The translations under genes were made by a program, and so were the position numbers. Positions 48,965 to 57,356 of a stretch of 64,000 nucleotides of DNA are shown piece after piece; within the stretch, counting starts at the first letter, position 1, and each line of letters opens with the position of its first letter. The notes under the pieces are model-generated. The model searched no databases. It was not told the DNA's origin and was given only the letters and a program-made list of their open reading frames with translations. The stretch spans positions 13,500 to 77,499 of the forward strand of contig DBXO01000014.1 of NCBI GenBank assembly GCA_002309635.1, read 5' to 3'. This stretch comes from Ruminococcus flavefaciens (GTDB lineage: Bacteria > Bacillota > Clostridia > Oscillospirales > Ruminococcaceae).

Positions 48965-50080
48965 TTATTCAGCCTTGAAGGTACCGATACATCGGAAATT
49001 GCTGAGGTTTTCCTCAAGATCGCGGAGAACCGCCTTTACACTTGGGTCTGAGAGCTTTCCGCTGAAATCGAGGAAGAACATTACATCGAAGCTCCCGTCG
49101 CGTATGGGACGGCTCTCGATCCTGAGGAGGTTCATTCCGTTCACGTAGAACTTGGTCAGCAGACGGTAAAGACTACCCTCTGTATGCGGGATAGTGAGCA
49201 TTACGGAAACTGCGTCCGATTCCTCGGCTACCTGCAAATCCTTGGATATTATGATGAACTGTGTGCGGTTTATGGTACAGTCCGCGATATCACTTGCGAG
49301 TATCTCCAGTCCCAGCTTTTCGGCGCATGATGTGGAGCATATTGCTGCTATGGGTTCGCTGCTTCTGAGAACCTTTTCCGCAGCTGTAGCGGTATTGCTG
49401 TACTCCGCTTTTTTCAGCCTTGTTTTGCTGAGGAAGACTTCGCACTGCGAGAGCGCCTGCCTGTGGGAGTAAACACAGGTGATATCCTCTAATTTCGTGC
49501 CTTTTTTGGCAGCAAGACAGTGATCTATCTCAAGAGTTACCATTTTTACTATATAAAACGGATATTTCGCCATAAGGTCGTAGGTGCTGTCAACAGAGCC
49601 CGCGGTGGAGTTCTGTACGGGCAGTACGCCGTAGTCCACTTCTCCGGCCTGAACAGCTCTGAAGACTTCCTCGAATGATGGATAAAAAGTGAAATCTCTC
49701 TGTCCGAAGACCTTTTCGGCGGCTGCCTCGGAATTTGCGCCCGAAGTGCCCTGACAGCCTATCTTCTTTGCACCTGCAAAGTCGGGAGCAGTATAGCTGT
49801 AATCGTGGGAATCCGTAAGTATCGTGCGGTTCTGCAATATCTTGCTTATGTCCATTATATTGGTGAAAAGGGCAGTAGTGCCGTTTTCGAGCTTTTCGTT
49901 AGCCGTCAGCTTTTTGATGCGGTCGATGATCTCCTGTTCACGTCCGCCCTGAAATACGGGCATCCTGTGTTCCTTCTTGTAATCCGCAACGCCCTTGCAA
50001 AGCTCCATTCGCTTCATAAAAAGGGCGAGTATCTCACTGTCGATATCATCTATCCCGTCTCGAAGCTGTTTAAGATCCAT
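48965..50080 (-). CDS. pheA: Bifunctional chorismate mutase/prephenate dehydratase
   Basis: 371 residues. Makes phenylpyruvate for phenylalanine. Residues 1-85 are an AroQ chorismate mutase (LKQLRDGIDDIDSEILALFMKRMELCKGVADYKKE). From about 105 comes the prephenate dehydratase (GCQGTSGANSEAAAEKVFG, VLPVQNSTAGSV). The ACT domain near 290 has ESRP for phenylalanine feedback. The dehydratase catalytic motif TRF reads TQF (NRTQFIIIS), an unusual change. It has its own promoter. Confidence 0.92.
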   Translation of the reverse strand: MDLKQLRDGIDDIDSEILALFMKRMELCKGVADYKKEHRMPVFQGGREQEIIDRIKKLTANEKLENGTTALFTNIMDISKILQNRTILTDSHDYSYTAPDFAGAKKIGCQGTSGANSEAAAEKVFGQRDFTFYPSFEEVFRAVQAGEVDYGVLPVQNSTAGSVDSTYDLMAKYPFYIVKMVTLEIDHCLAAKKGTKLEDITCVYSHRQALSQCEVFLSKTRLKKAEYSNTATAAEKVLRSSEPIAAICSTSCAEKLGLEILASDIADCTINRTQFIIISKDLQVAEESDAVSVMLTIPHTEGSLYRLLTKFYVNGMNLLRIESRPIRDGSFDVMFFLDFSGKLSDPSVKAVLRDLEENLSNFRCIGTFKAE

Positions 50081-50180
50081 AAAAAAATACCTCCGTTTTT
50101 AGCCATGAACCCTCAGCCATAAGCCGTTAGCTGCTGATTGCTGACAGCGGTGGTTAAAGACTCATTGATATACCTTACAT

Positions 50181-50209
50181 ATTATATCATTTATTTTTGT
50201 AGAAATCAA
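50181..50209 (-). promoter_or_regulatory. Promoter of pheA
   Basis: Minus strand: TTGATT (50204-50209), a 17-base spacer, TATAAT (50181-50186). The leader of about 95 bases shows no T-box marks. Confidence 0.7.
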
Positions 50210-50228
50210 TAAAAAAGGGATAAATATA

Positions 50229-50258
50229 TTGCAAAGAGCACTTGTTTTATGTTATAAT
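50229..50258 (+). promoter_or_regulatory. Promoter of the ruv region
   Basis: TTGCAA (50229-50234), an 18-base spacer, TATAAT (50253-50258), about 65 bases before the ruvC start. No LexA-type box was recognised. Confidence 0.6.
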
Positions 50259-50322
50259 AATACAGTATATAGTGAGTAACTATATCCGCATGAAGATTTA
50301 AACAATAAACAGGTATAAAGCA

Positions 50323-50814
50323 TTGAAAAAAGTCAGAATACTGGGGATCGACCCCGGTTATGCAATAGTTGGTTTCGGAGTGCTCGATTACGACGGCATA
50401 AGGTTTACTCCCGTAGAGTACGGAGCTGTGCTCACGGAGGCCGGAATGCCCTTTCCCGAGCGGCTCAGGGCCATACACGAGGACATTGAGTTCATATTTG
50501 AGAAGTTCTCGCCCGAGTGCATGGCGATAGAGCGGCTGTACTTCACTACAAACCAGAAAACAGCCATTGACGTGGCGCAGGCAAGGGGAATAACAGTGCT
50601 TTCGGCTGCAAAGAGGAATATCCCCGTGTCGGAGTACACTCCTTTGCAGGTCAAGCAGTCGGTAGTAGGCTACGGAAAAGCCGAAAAGAAGCAGGTGATG
50701 GAGATGACAAGGCAGCTCCTCGGCCTTGCGCAGATACCGAAGCCCGACGACGCTGCGGACGCGCTTGCCATAGCTATTTGCCACGGCCACAGCACAAGAT
50801 TTGATTTCAGATAA
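50323..50814 (+). CDS. ruvC: Holliday junction resolvase RuvC
   Basis: 163 residues, TTG start with a weak AGG upstream. Cuts four-way junctions. The catalytic acids are in ILGIDPGYAIVGFGVLD (Asp near 9), AIERLYF (Glu) and the C-terminal PKPDDAADALAIAICH (Asp pair). It is followed 13 bases later by ruvA. Confidence 0.95.
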   Translation: MKKVRILGIDPGYAIVGFGVLDYDGIRFTPVEYGAVLTEAGMPFPERLRAIHEDIEFIFEKFSPECMAIERLYFTTNQKTAIDVAQARGITVLSAAKRNIPVSEYTPLQVKQSVVGYGKAEKKQVMEMTRQLLGLAQIPKPDDAADALAIAICHGHSTRFDFR

Positions 50815-50827
50815 AGGAAAAGAAGAA

Positions 50828-51451
50828 ATGATATACAGTGTAAAAGGAACTCTTACGGTAAAGGAGCTTGGCTTCGCTGTGATAGAATGCGGCGGAGTGG
50901 GCTACGGCTGCAGGACCTCGTACAATACCATCGCTCAGCTGGGCGAGATCGGCAGCGAGGCTAAGCTGTACACCTACCTCTATGTCAGGGAGGATGTGGT
51001 GGAGCTCTTCGGCTTTGCCACTTTGCAGGAGCTCAGCTGTTTCAGGCTGCTCATTTCCGTTTCGGGAGTGGGCCCCAAGGCGGCAACGGCTATATTGTCG
51101 GACGTTACTCCCGAGAGGTTCGCGCTTCTCGTAGCCTCGGGAGACAGCAAGGCATTCACAAAGACAAAGGGTATCGGTGCAAAAACGGCTCAGAGGCTCG
51201 TTCTTGAGCTGAAGGACAAGATATCCTCAGAGTCCATAAGCGGAAGCATAAGCAGCGACGCTGCGGCGCTTGCCAGCATTCCCACGGGAGAGGCTTCATC
51301 GTCGGTATCAGAAGCTCTCGAAGCTCTTATGGTCCTTGGCTATACTCAGGGCGAGACGGCTCCAATACTGGGAAAGCTGGATCCCGGCCTCAGTACGCAG
51401 GAGCTTATCAAGGAAACACTCAGACTAATGGCGGCAAAAAATATGCGCTAA
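50828..51451 (+). CDS. ruvA: Holliday junction DNA helicase subunit RuvA
   Basis: 207 residues from the ATG at 50828 (AAAGGAAAAG upstream). Junction-binding tetramer. N-terminal OB fold (MIYSVKGTLTVKELGFAVIECGGVGYGCRTS), helix-hairpin-helix pair (LLISVSGVGPKAATAILSDV, TKGIGAKTAQRLVLELKDK) and the C-terminal RuvB-binding three-helix domain. It is separated from ruvB by an sseB-like gene. Confidence 0.95.
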   Translation: MIYSVKGTLTVKELGFAVIECGGVGYGCRTSYNTIAQLGEIGSEAKLYTYLYVREDVVELFGFATLQELSCFRLLISVSGVGPKAATAILSDVTPERFALLVASGDSKAFTKTKGIGAKTAQRLVLELKDKISSESISGSISSDAAALASIPTGEASSSVSEALEALMVLGYTQGETAPILGKLDPGLSTQELIKETLRLMAAKNMR

Positions 51452-51560
51452 GTATTGGGAATATTATATATTTACGGCAGAGTACGGCAGCTGCAAACGC
51501 CGTCAGCCGGAAAACACTTGAAAATTTTCCCAAAATATAGAAGCAAGGAAGGTTACTGTT

Positions 51561-52295
51561 ATGATGAATCTGGACGAATTGCTGAAAGCGGCAATAAAAG
51601 ACCCCTCACAGCGTTCATTGTTCTTACAGACGCTGATAAAAAGCGACGTTTATGTTATATGCAAGAACCCTGTCAAGCAGGAGCGCGACCGAGCAGAGGG
51701 CGGTATACAGCTTGAACTGATAACCACCCAGAATCCCGACGGTGACATCTTTATACCGTTTTTCACAAGCTACCGTGCGCTCCAGCAGTTTGCAAAGCGC
51801 TACGTTGACTGTTACAAGATAAACTGCCTGAGACTTTTCGACCTGATACAGTCGGTTTCGGCGGTACTGAACCCAAATTCCTACGGCAAGGAGTTCTCGT
51901 CGCAGGAGATAAAGAGCATACTGATGATAGCCCGCAATCTCAAGATAAAGGCTATCTCCTACAACGAAGCTGATATCATCAGCTATCGTCCTGTTGAGCA
52001 TTCGGTCAGCCATATCACAAGAGCTGCAAGCAAGTTCCTGTCCAAACAGCCCAACGTTGACCGCGCGTTCATCATGGAGATGATAAAGGGCTGCGAAAAG
52101 CCGCAGATACTCCTTGTCCTCGATATGATGGGAAGTACGCGAAAGCTCTTCGTGCCGCTGTCAAAGTATCTTTCAAAGACGGTAAAGGCCAACGAGCATC
52201 TGTGCTTCATAAGCTACGAACAGGATATGGGCAAGAAGGCGGCTGAGACCGTAGAACCCTTCTATGTCCGCAAGAAGAGATTTTTTGAGAAATAA
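51561..52295 (+). CDS. SseB-like protein between ruvA and ruvB
   Basis: 244 residues, ATG with AAGGAAGG upstream. The first half fits the SseB N-terminal domain (SDVYVICKNP, DIFIPFFTSYRALQQFAKRY, NPNSYGKEFSSQEIKSIL). The second half (about 155-244) resembles the SseB C-terminal region. SseB was named for serine sensitivity; its biochemical role is unknown. It lies in the recombination operon, an unusual place, with 109 bases before it that hold nothing recognisable. Confidence 0.75.
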   Translation: MMNLDELLKAAIKDPSQRSLFLQTLIKSDVYVICKNPVKQERDRAEGGIQLELITTQNPDGDIFIPFFTSYRALQQFAKRYVDCYKINCLRLFDLIQSVSAVLNPNSYGKEFSSQEIKSILMIARNLKIKAISYNEADIISYRPVEHSVSHITRAASKFLSKQPNVDRAFIMEMIKGCEKPQILLVLDMMGSTRKLFVPLSKYLSKTVKANEHLCFISYEQDMGKKAAETVEPFYVRKKRFFEK

Positions 52296-52310
52296 TACAG
52301 AGGTGTTTAT

Positions 52311-53369
52311 TTGATACAGACAGAGGATATGGAGTTCGCTCCGAGGATAATAACTCCAGAGAATACCACGGAGGACAGCGACGCCGAGATAAGTCTCAGA
52401 CCGCAGAATCTTCACGAGTATATCGGTCAGGACAAGGTCAAGGAAAATCTTGCCATATATATCGAGGCGGCAAAGCGCAGAAGCGAGCCACTTGACCATG
52501 TACTGCTGTACGGACCTCCGGGTCTCGGAAAGACTACCCTTTCATCGATAATAGCCCATGAACTGGGAGTGAACCTCCGCGTTACAACAGGTCCTGCCAT
52601 TGAAAAGCCCGGAGACCTCGTGTCACTGCTCACAAGTCTCTCCGACAACGACGTGCTTTTCATAGACGAGATACACAGACTGTCCCGTGCGGTAGAGGAG
52701 ATACTTTACCCTGCACTTGAGGACAGAGTAATAGATATAATCATCGGCAAGGGGCCTTCTGCGCGTTCCATACGCATGGACCTGAAGCCGTTCACGCTCA
52801 TAGGCGCCACCACGAGGGCAGGACAGCTTTCGGCTCCTCTCCGTGACCGCTTCGGCGTTATACAGCGCCTTGAGCTCTATACAAAGGAACAGCTCACGGA
52901 CATCGTGAGAAGAAGCTCGATGATACTCGGTATCCCCTGCACCCCGGACGGTGCTGCGGAGATAGCGGGAAGAGCCCGCGGTACGCCGCGTATAGCAAAC
53001 CGACTGCTGAAAAGAGTGCGCGATTTCGCAGACGTTATGGGCAACGGCCGGATAACGCAGGAGATAGCTTCCATAGCTCTCAGCCGACTTGACATAGACG
53101 CTCTCGGACTTGACGGACTGGACAGGCGTATGCTTGAAATGATAATCAGGGGCTACGGCGGCGGACCTGTTGGTCTTGAGACTCTTGCCTCAGCCATAAA
53201 CGAGGAAAGCGTCACCCTCGAGGATATATGCGAGCCATTCCTTATGCAGCTTGGCTTCCTGGGAAGGACTCCCCGCGGCAGAGTGGCTACGCGCCTTGCA
53301 TACGAGCACCTCGGTATAGCGCCTCCGGAGCAGGCGGCAGCTCCCGACGACGGACAGATGAGCTTCTGA
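52311..53369 (+). CDS. ruvB: Holliday junction DNA helicase subunit RuvB
   Basis: 352 residues. AAA+ motor for branch migration. The TTG at 52311 has AGAGG at a good distance, while the ATG at 52329 has its SD too close. Walker A GPPGLGKTTLSSIIAHELG, Walker B VLFIDEIHRLSRAVEE, sensor GATTRAGQLSAPLRDRFG and the winged-helix end PFLMQLGFLGRTPRGR are present. It is 15 bases after the sseB-like gene. Confidence 0.97.
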   Translation: MIQTEDMEFAPRIITPENTTEDSDAEISLRPQNLHEYIGQDKVKENLAIYIEAAKRRSEPLDHVLLYGPPGLGKTTLSSIIAHELGVNLRVTTGPAIEKPGDLVSLLTSLSDNDVLFIDEIHRLSRAVEEILYPALEDRVIDIIIGKGPSARSIRMDLKPFTLIGATTRAGQLSAPLRDRFGVIQRLELYTKEQLTDIVRRSSMILGIPCTPDGAAEIAGRARGTPRIANRLLKRVRDFADVMGNGRITQEIASIALSRLDIDALGLDGLDRRMLEMIIRGYGGGPVGLETLASAINEESVTLEDICEPFLMQLGFLGRTPRGRVATRLAYEHLGIAPPEQAAAPDDGQMSF

Positions 53370-53400
53370 CGATACTCCCGAAAAGGGAGAGAGGTAGAAA

Positions 53401-53928
53401 ATGCTGATAAAAGGTTCAAGGAGATATAATCTCAGACATAACAGTGAGAGAGTTGAACAGCCCGAATTCGGCAAGATGATAAACGGACAGGGACAGGGAC
53501 TGGTCTCACGGCTTCGCTACGGCATCTGCCGTATGAGCTTCAACGGCTGCGAGGTAATTGCGGTGCACAATGCTCTTGTATATCTCGGCAAGCCCAGACC
53601 GCTGAGAGAGGTAGCCTTCTATATGGAGCGCTTTCGCATGCTCATGGGCTTTTTCGGCTGCAATGCCTACAGGATAGGCAGAGCTCTTGAGCATTTCGGC
53701 GCGGAGTGCGCCCGCGTGAAGAACACCGATGACGCAAAGGCGTTCATTATATCCTTCTGGACAGGGCGCCGCTTCCTTTCGTCAATACATACGGTCCTGT
53801 GCGTCAGGGAGGGCGGCAGTATAAAGGTATACAACCGCTACAACAACGTATGTACTGCCGAATTGTGCGGAAGCGTCGAGGAGGTGGCAGGCAGACGCCG
53901 CCCCATAGCGATATACAGGATAAGCTGA
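53401..53928 (+). CDS. Possible C39/papain-like cysteine peptidase
   Basis: 175 residues, ATG with GAGAGAGG upstream; a small hairpin (CTCCC-GAAAA-GGGAG, 53375-53389) lies just before the SD. MSFNGCEVIAVHNALVYLGK looks like the catalytic Cys-helix of C39-type peptidases, and SIHTVLCVREGGSIKVYNRYNN could give the His and Asn. There is no signal peptide or transporter nearby. The family assignment is inferred from these two blocks only. Confidence 0.6.
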   Translation: MLIKGSRRYNLRHNSERVEQPEFGKMINGQGQGLVSRLRYGICRMSFNGCEVIAVHNALVYLGKPRPLREVAFYMERFRMLMGFFGCNAYRIGRALEHFGAECARVKNTDDAKAFIISFWTGRRFLSSIHTVLCVREGGSIKVYNRYNNVCTAELCGSVEEVAGRRRPIAIYRIS

Positions 53929-53950
53929 GAAATAAAAGGGAGACAATTCA

Positions 53951-55312
53951 ATGGCAAAGTTGTTCGGGACCGACGGTCCGAGAGGTATTGCGGTGACCGA
54001 CCTCACCTGCGAGCTGGCTATGCAGACGGGAAGAGCTGCTGCCACGGTGCTTGCGAAGAAGGGCGGCAAAAAGGCCAGAATACTTATCGGAAAGGATACA
54101 AGACGTTCCTCGGACGCACTTGAAGCCGCTGTTGCTGCAGGTATATGCTCCGTAGGTGCGGACGCCGAGCTCCTCGGTATAGTTCCCACTCCTGCGGTGA
54201 CACATCTGATAAGCACTCATGAAGCTGACGGCGGCATTATGATATCCGGAAGCCACAACAGCGCCGAATTCAACGGACTGAAAATATTCTGCGGCAGAGG
54301 TCACAAGGTAATGGAGGAGGCAGAGGACGAGATAGAACGCCTCGTACTGTATGCTCCGGAGGAGATGAAGCCCTGTTCCAATGAGAATATCGGGCGCATC
54401 ATACACTCCGAGAGAACTGCCGCAGGCGAATACATAGAACACGTAAAAGCAGCTGCCGGTACAGACCTCAGCGGCTTGAAGATAGCAATAGACTGCGCCA
54501 ACGGGTGCGCGGCTTTCACGGCAAGGAAGCTCTTTAACGCTCTCGGAGCAAAGACCTGTGTCATGTTCGACAAGCCCGACGGCAATAACATAAATAAGAA
54601 CTGCGGCAGCACCCATATCCAGCATCTTATGGACTATGTGGTGAAGAACGGCTGCGACTGCGGCATAGCTCTTGACGGCGATGCAGACCGCTGCATAGCT
54701 GTTGACGAGAAGGGCACAATGATAGACGGCGACAGACAGCTTGCAATTTTTGCGCGGGATATGAAAGAGCAGGGCCTGCTTGACGGCGATACTGCTGTAA
54801 TAACTGCAATGAGCAGCCTCGGGCTGCGCAGATATGCCGCTGCAAACGACATAAAGCTGGTAAGCTCGGGCGCAGGAGTACGTTATGTGCTGGAGCGCAT
54901 GCTTGAGGGCGGATATAAGCTGGGCGGCGAGCCCAACGGTCATATCATATTCCTCGACGACTGCGGCACAGGCGACGGACAGCTTGCAGGAGCAAGGCTG
55001 ATGGGCATAATGAAGCGCATGGGCGTAAAGCTCAGCGGACTTGCCGATGATCTCCCTCTGTATCCGCAGGTGAAGCTCAACGTTAAGATATCCCCTCGGT
55101 TCAAGGAAATATGGAAAAACGAAAAGAGCATAACCGACCTTATAGAAAGGTTTGAAAAGGAGCTCGGAGACGAGGGCAGGATAACGGTCCGCGAAAGCGG
55201 AAAGGAGCCTATAATCCGTATAATGGCCGAGGGCACGGACTTCGGCAGGATAAATGATATGGCTGTGGAGATAGCGCAGCAGATAAAGGAAAAATGTGCG
55301 ATAGGCGAATGA
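53951..55312 (+). CDS. glmM: Phosphoglucosamine mutase
   Basis: 453 residues. Interconverts glucosamine-6-P and -1-P for cell-wall precursors. FGTDGPRGIAV at the start, the phosphoserine loop GIMISGSHNSAEFNGLKIF, metal-binding ALDGDADRCIAVD and the sugar loop GGEPNGHIIF are present, as is the C-terminal RESGKEPIIRIMAEG. The serine loop departs from the usual ISASHNP (here ISGSHNS), but the Ser-His pair is kept. Confidence 0.9.
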   Translation: MAKLFGTDGPRGIAVTDLTCELAMQTGRAAATVLAKKGGKKARILIGKDTRRSSDALEAAVAAGICSVGADAELLGIVPTPAVTHLISTHEADGGIMISGSHNSAEFNGLKIFCGRGHKVMEEAEDEIERLVLYAPEEMKPCSNENIGRIIHSERTAAGEYIEHVKAAAGTDLSGLKIAIDCANGCAAFTARKLFNALGAKTCVMFDKPDGNNINKNCGSTHIQHLMDYVVKNGCDCGIALDGDADRCIAVDEKGTMIDGDRQLAIFARDMKEQGLLDGDTAVITAMSSLGLRRYAAANDIKLVSSGAGVRYVLERMLEGGYKLGGEPNGHIIFLDDCGTGDGQLAGARLMGIMKRMGVKLSGLADDLPLYPQVKLNVKISPRFKEIWKNEKSITDLIERFEKELGDEGRITVRESGKEPIIRIMAEGTDFGRINDMAVEIAQQIKEKCAIGE

Positions 55313-55341
55313 GCGCCGATAAAATATAAGGAGCATTTATT

Positions 55342-56205
55342 TTGAGAACAGCAAAAAACTGGAAGGATTACAGGATAATAGATACGTCTGACGGCGAAAA
55401 GCTTGAAACATGGGGCAATATAAGTCTTGTCCGCCCCGATCCGCAGATAATATGGAAGACCGAGCGCACCGATCCCCTTTGGAGGAACGCCGACGGACAC
55501 TATCACCGCTCTAATCAGGGCGGCGGCAAGTGGGAGTTCCGCAAAAGGCTTCCCGAGTCATGGAATATCAGCTACGGCGAGCTCACTTTCAATATTCGCC
55601 CGACAGGCTTCAAGCATACGGGACTTTTCCCCGAACAGGCTGTGAACTGGGACTTTATGGCTGATAAGATACGAAATGCCGGAAGGGAGATAAACGTTCT
55701 CAACCTGTTTGCCTATACCGGCGGGGCAACTCTTGCATGTGCGGCGGCAGGGGCTTCAGTGTGCCATGTTGACGCTTCAAAGGGCATGGTGCAGTGGGCG
55801 CGTGACAATGCGGCAGCTTCGGGACTTACCGAGAAGCCCATACGCTGGATAGTGGACGACTGTGAGAAGTTCATCGCCCGCGAGATACGCCGCGGACGGA
55901 AGTACGACGCCATAATCATGGATCCCCCAAGCTACGGCAGAGGTCCCGGCGGCGAGGTATGGAAGCTGGAAAACTGCGTGTACGACCTTGTTAAGCTATG
56001 CTCCGGAGTACTCTCCGACGAGCCGCTGTTCTTCCTGATAAACAGCTATACTACGGGACTTTCACCCTCGGTAATGGGGTATATCCTCGGAAGCGTCCTC
56101 ACGGACAAATTCGGCGGAAGTGTCAGCTTCGACGAGATAGGACTTCCCGTAAAGTCAACGGGAATGACCCTGCCCTGCGGTTCTACCGCTGTCTGGGAGA
56201 AATAA
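55342..56205 (+). CDS. Class I SAM-dependent methyltransferase (RlmI/RlmK-like)
   Basis: 287 residues, TTG start with AAGGAG 8 bases upstream. The domain runs from about residue 90: NIRPTGFKHTGLFPEQAVNWDF, the SAM loop VLNLFAYTGGATLACAAAGA, VHVDASK-type VCHVDASKGMVQWARDNA, and the IMDPPSYGRGP motif close to NPPY/DPPS of rRNA or DNA methyltransferases. No PUA domain precedes it. The target is unknown, probably RNA. Confidence 0.8.
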   Translation: MRTAKNWKDYRIIDTSDGEKLETWGNISLVRPDPQIIWKTERTDPLWRNADGHYHRSNQGGGKWEFRKRLPESWNISYGELTFNIRPTGFKHTGLFPEQAVNWDFMADKIRNAGREINVLNLFAYTGGATLACAAAGASVCHVDASKGMVQWARDNAAASGLTEKPIRWIVDDCEKFIAREIRRGRKYDAIIMDPPSYGRGPGGEVWKLENCVYDLVKLCSGVLSDEPLFFLINSYTTGLSPSVMGYILGSVLTDKFGGSVSFDEIGLPVKSTGMTLPCGSTAVWEK

Positions 56206-56207
56206 CC

Positions 56208-56232
56208 TGTAGAGGCAGATATTATCTGCCCG
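56208..56232. repeat. Solo REP-like palindrome
   Basis: TGTAG followed by AGGCAGATATTATCTGCCC, beginning three bases after the methyltransferase stop. It has the same plan as the elements at 6168, 26821 and 34916, and its core resembles the left half of the one at 34916. Confidence 0.5.
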
Positions 56233-56261
56233 AAAAAATATATTATGATACAGGAGAAAAA

Positions 56262-56459
56262 ATGGGAAAAGAAGAAAGATTTGTAAGGATATACTCACAT
56301 GGAAAGATCACAGTTTCTGAAATATGGGTAGATTTAGTCACAGGTGTGAACTATGTTTACCATGCAGCAGGCTATTCAGGCGGCCTGACATCATTGCTCG
56401 ACAAGGACGGCAAGCCTGTGGTCTCGTCACCTGCCGAGATAGAAGCAATGAAGAAATAA
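56262..56459 (+). CDS. DUF6440-like small protein
   Basis: 65 residues. ATG with CAGGAG upstream. The conserved look is WVDLVTGVNYVYHAAGYSGGLTSLLDKDGKPVVS, matching the family's Thr-Gly-Val-x-Tyr and Gly-Gly-Leu-Thr blocks. It is cytoplasmic with no known function. It sits 9 bases before the ECF ATPase gene. Confidence 0.7.
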   Translation: MGKEERFVRIYSHGKITVSEIWVDLVTGVNYVYHAAGYSGGLTSLLDKDGKPVVSSPAEIEAMKK

Positions 56460-56468
56460 AGGAAAAAT

Positions 56469-57320
56469 ATGGATAATATAATCGAAATAAAGGGTCTGCA
56501 TTTTGCCTACGGGTCCGATGACGGGGAAAAGAAACCCGTTGAGGTGCTCAAGGGCATAGACCTTGACATAAAAAAGGGAGAGTTCGTGGCGGTGCTTGGT
56601 CACAATGGCTGCGGAAAATCCACCCTTGCCAAGCACCTGAACGCCATACTTATCCCCACGGAGGGTACGGTAACGGTGGACGGTATTGACACCAGGGATA
56701 CCGAAAAGCTTTTCGAGCTCCGCCAGAGAGCGGGAATGGTCTTTCAGAACCCCGATAATCAGATAGTTTCGTCCATAGTCGAGGAGGATGTGGCATTTGC
56801 CCTGGAAAACCTCGGCGTGCCATATGAGGAAATGCGCAGGCGTGTGGACGACAGCCTAAAAGCTGTAGGAATGTACGATTACAGGCTTCACTCGCCCAGT
56901 CAGCTCTCGGGCGGACAGAAGCAGCGAGTGGCTATCGCAGGCATAATCGCCATGCAGCCAAAGTGCATAATACTTGACGAGCCCACGGCGATGCTTGACC
57001 CGCAGGGACGAAAAGAGGTCCTTGCCACCATACACCGCATGAACCGTGAACAGGGCATAACCATTGTTCTCATCACACATTATATGGACGAGGCTGCGGA
57101 CTGCGACCGCGTTGTGGTCATGGACAAGGGACAGGTAGTCCTTGACAATGTTCCCGAAAAGGTATTCTCACAGGTGGAAAAGCTGAAAGCCATAGGGCTT
57201 GACGTACCGCAGGTGACGGAGCTTGCATGGGAGCTGCGCAGGGCAGGCTGCGACATATCCCCCGAGATAATCTCGGAGGAGGAATGCGTTGCGGCAATAG
57301 AAAAGCTGTTTGCAGAATAA
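56469..57320 (+). CDS. ecfA1: ECF transporter ATPase A1
   Basis: 283 residues. One of two ATPases of the energy-coupling factor shared by vitamin transporters. Walker A GHNGCGKSTLAKHL, Q-loop VFQNPDNQIV, signature LSGGQKQRVAIAG and Walker B CIILDEPTAMLDPQG are present. The substrate-binding S components are not in this window. Confidence 0.93.
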   Translation: MDNIIEIKGLHFAYGSDDGEKKPVEVLKGIDLDIKKGEFVAVLGHNGCGKSTLAKHLNAILIPTEGTVTVDGIDTRDTEKLFELRQRAGMVFQNPDNQIVSSIVEEDVAFALENLGVPYEEMRRRVDDSLKAVGMYDYRLHSPSQLSGGQKQRVAIAGIIAMQPKCIILDEPTAMLDPQGRKEVLATIHRMNREQGITIVLITHYMDEAADCDRVVVMDKGQVVLDNVPEKVFSQVEKLKAIGLDVPQVTELAWELRRAGCDISPEIISEEECVAAIEKLFAE

Positions 57321-57356
57321 CGTTCTGTCAATACAGTTCAGAAAAGGAGAATAGAA

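Noticed and set aside
50081..50322. Phe T-box or attenuator ahead of pheA
   Set aside because: The leader lacks AGTA, a TGGN bulge and a terminator pair; only a promoter was supported.
53948..55336. Long minus-strand frame opposite glmM
   Set aside because: It is antisense to a clear GlmM with all motifs. It has no ribosome site and a skewed Ala/Tyr/His-rich content typical of a reverse-strand shadow.
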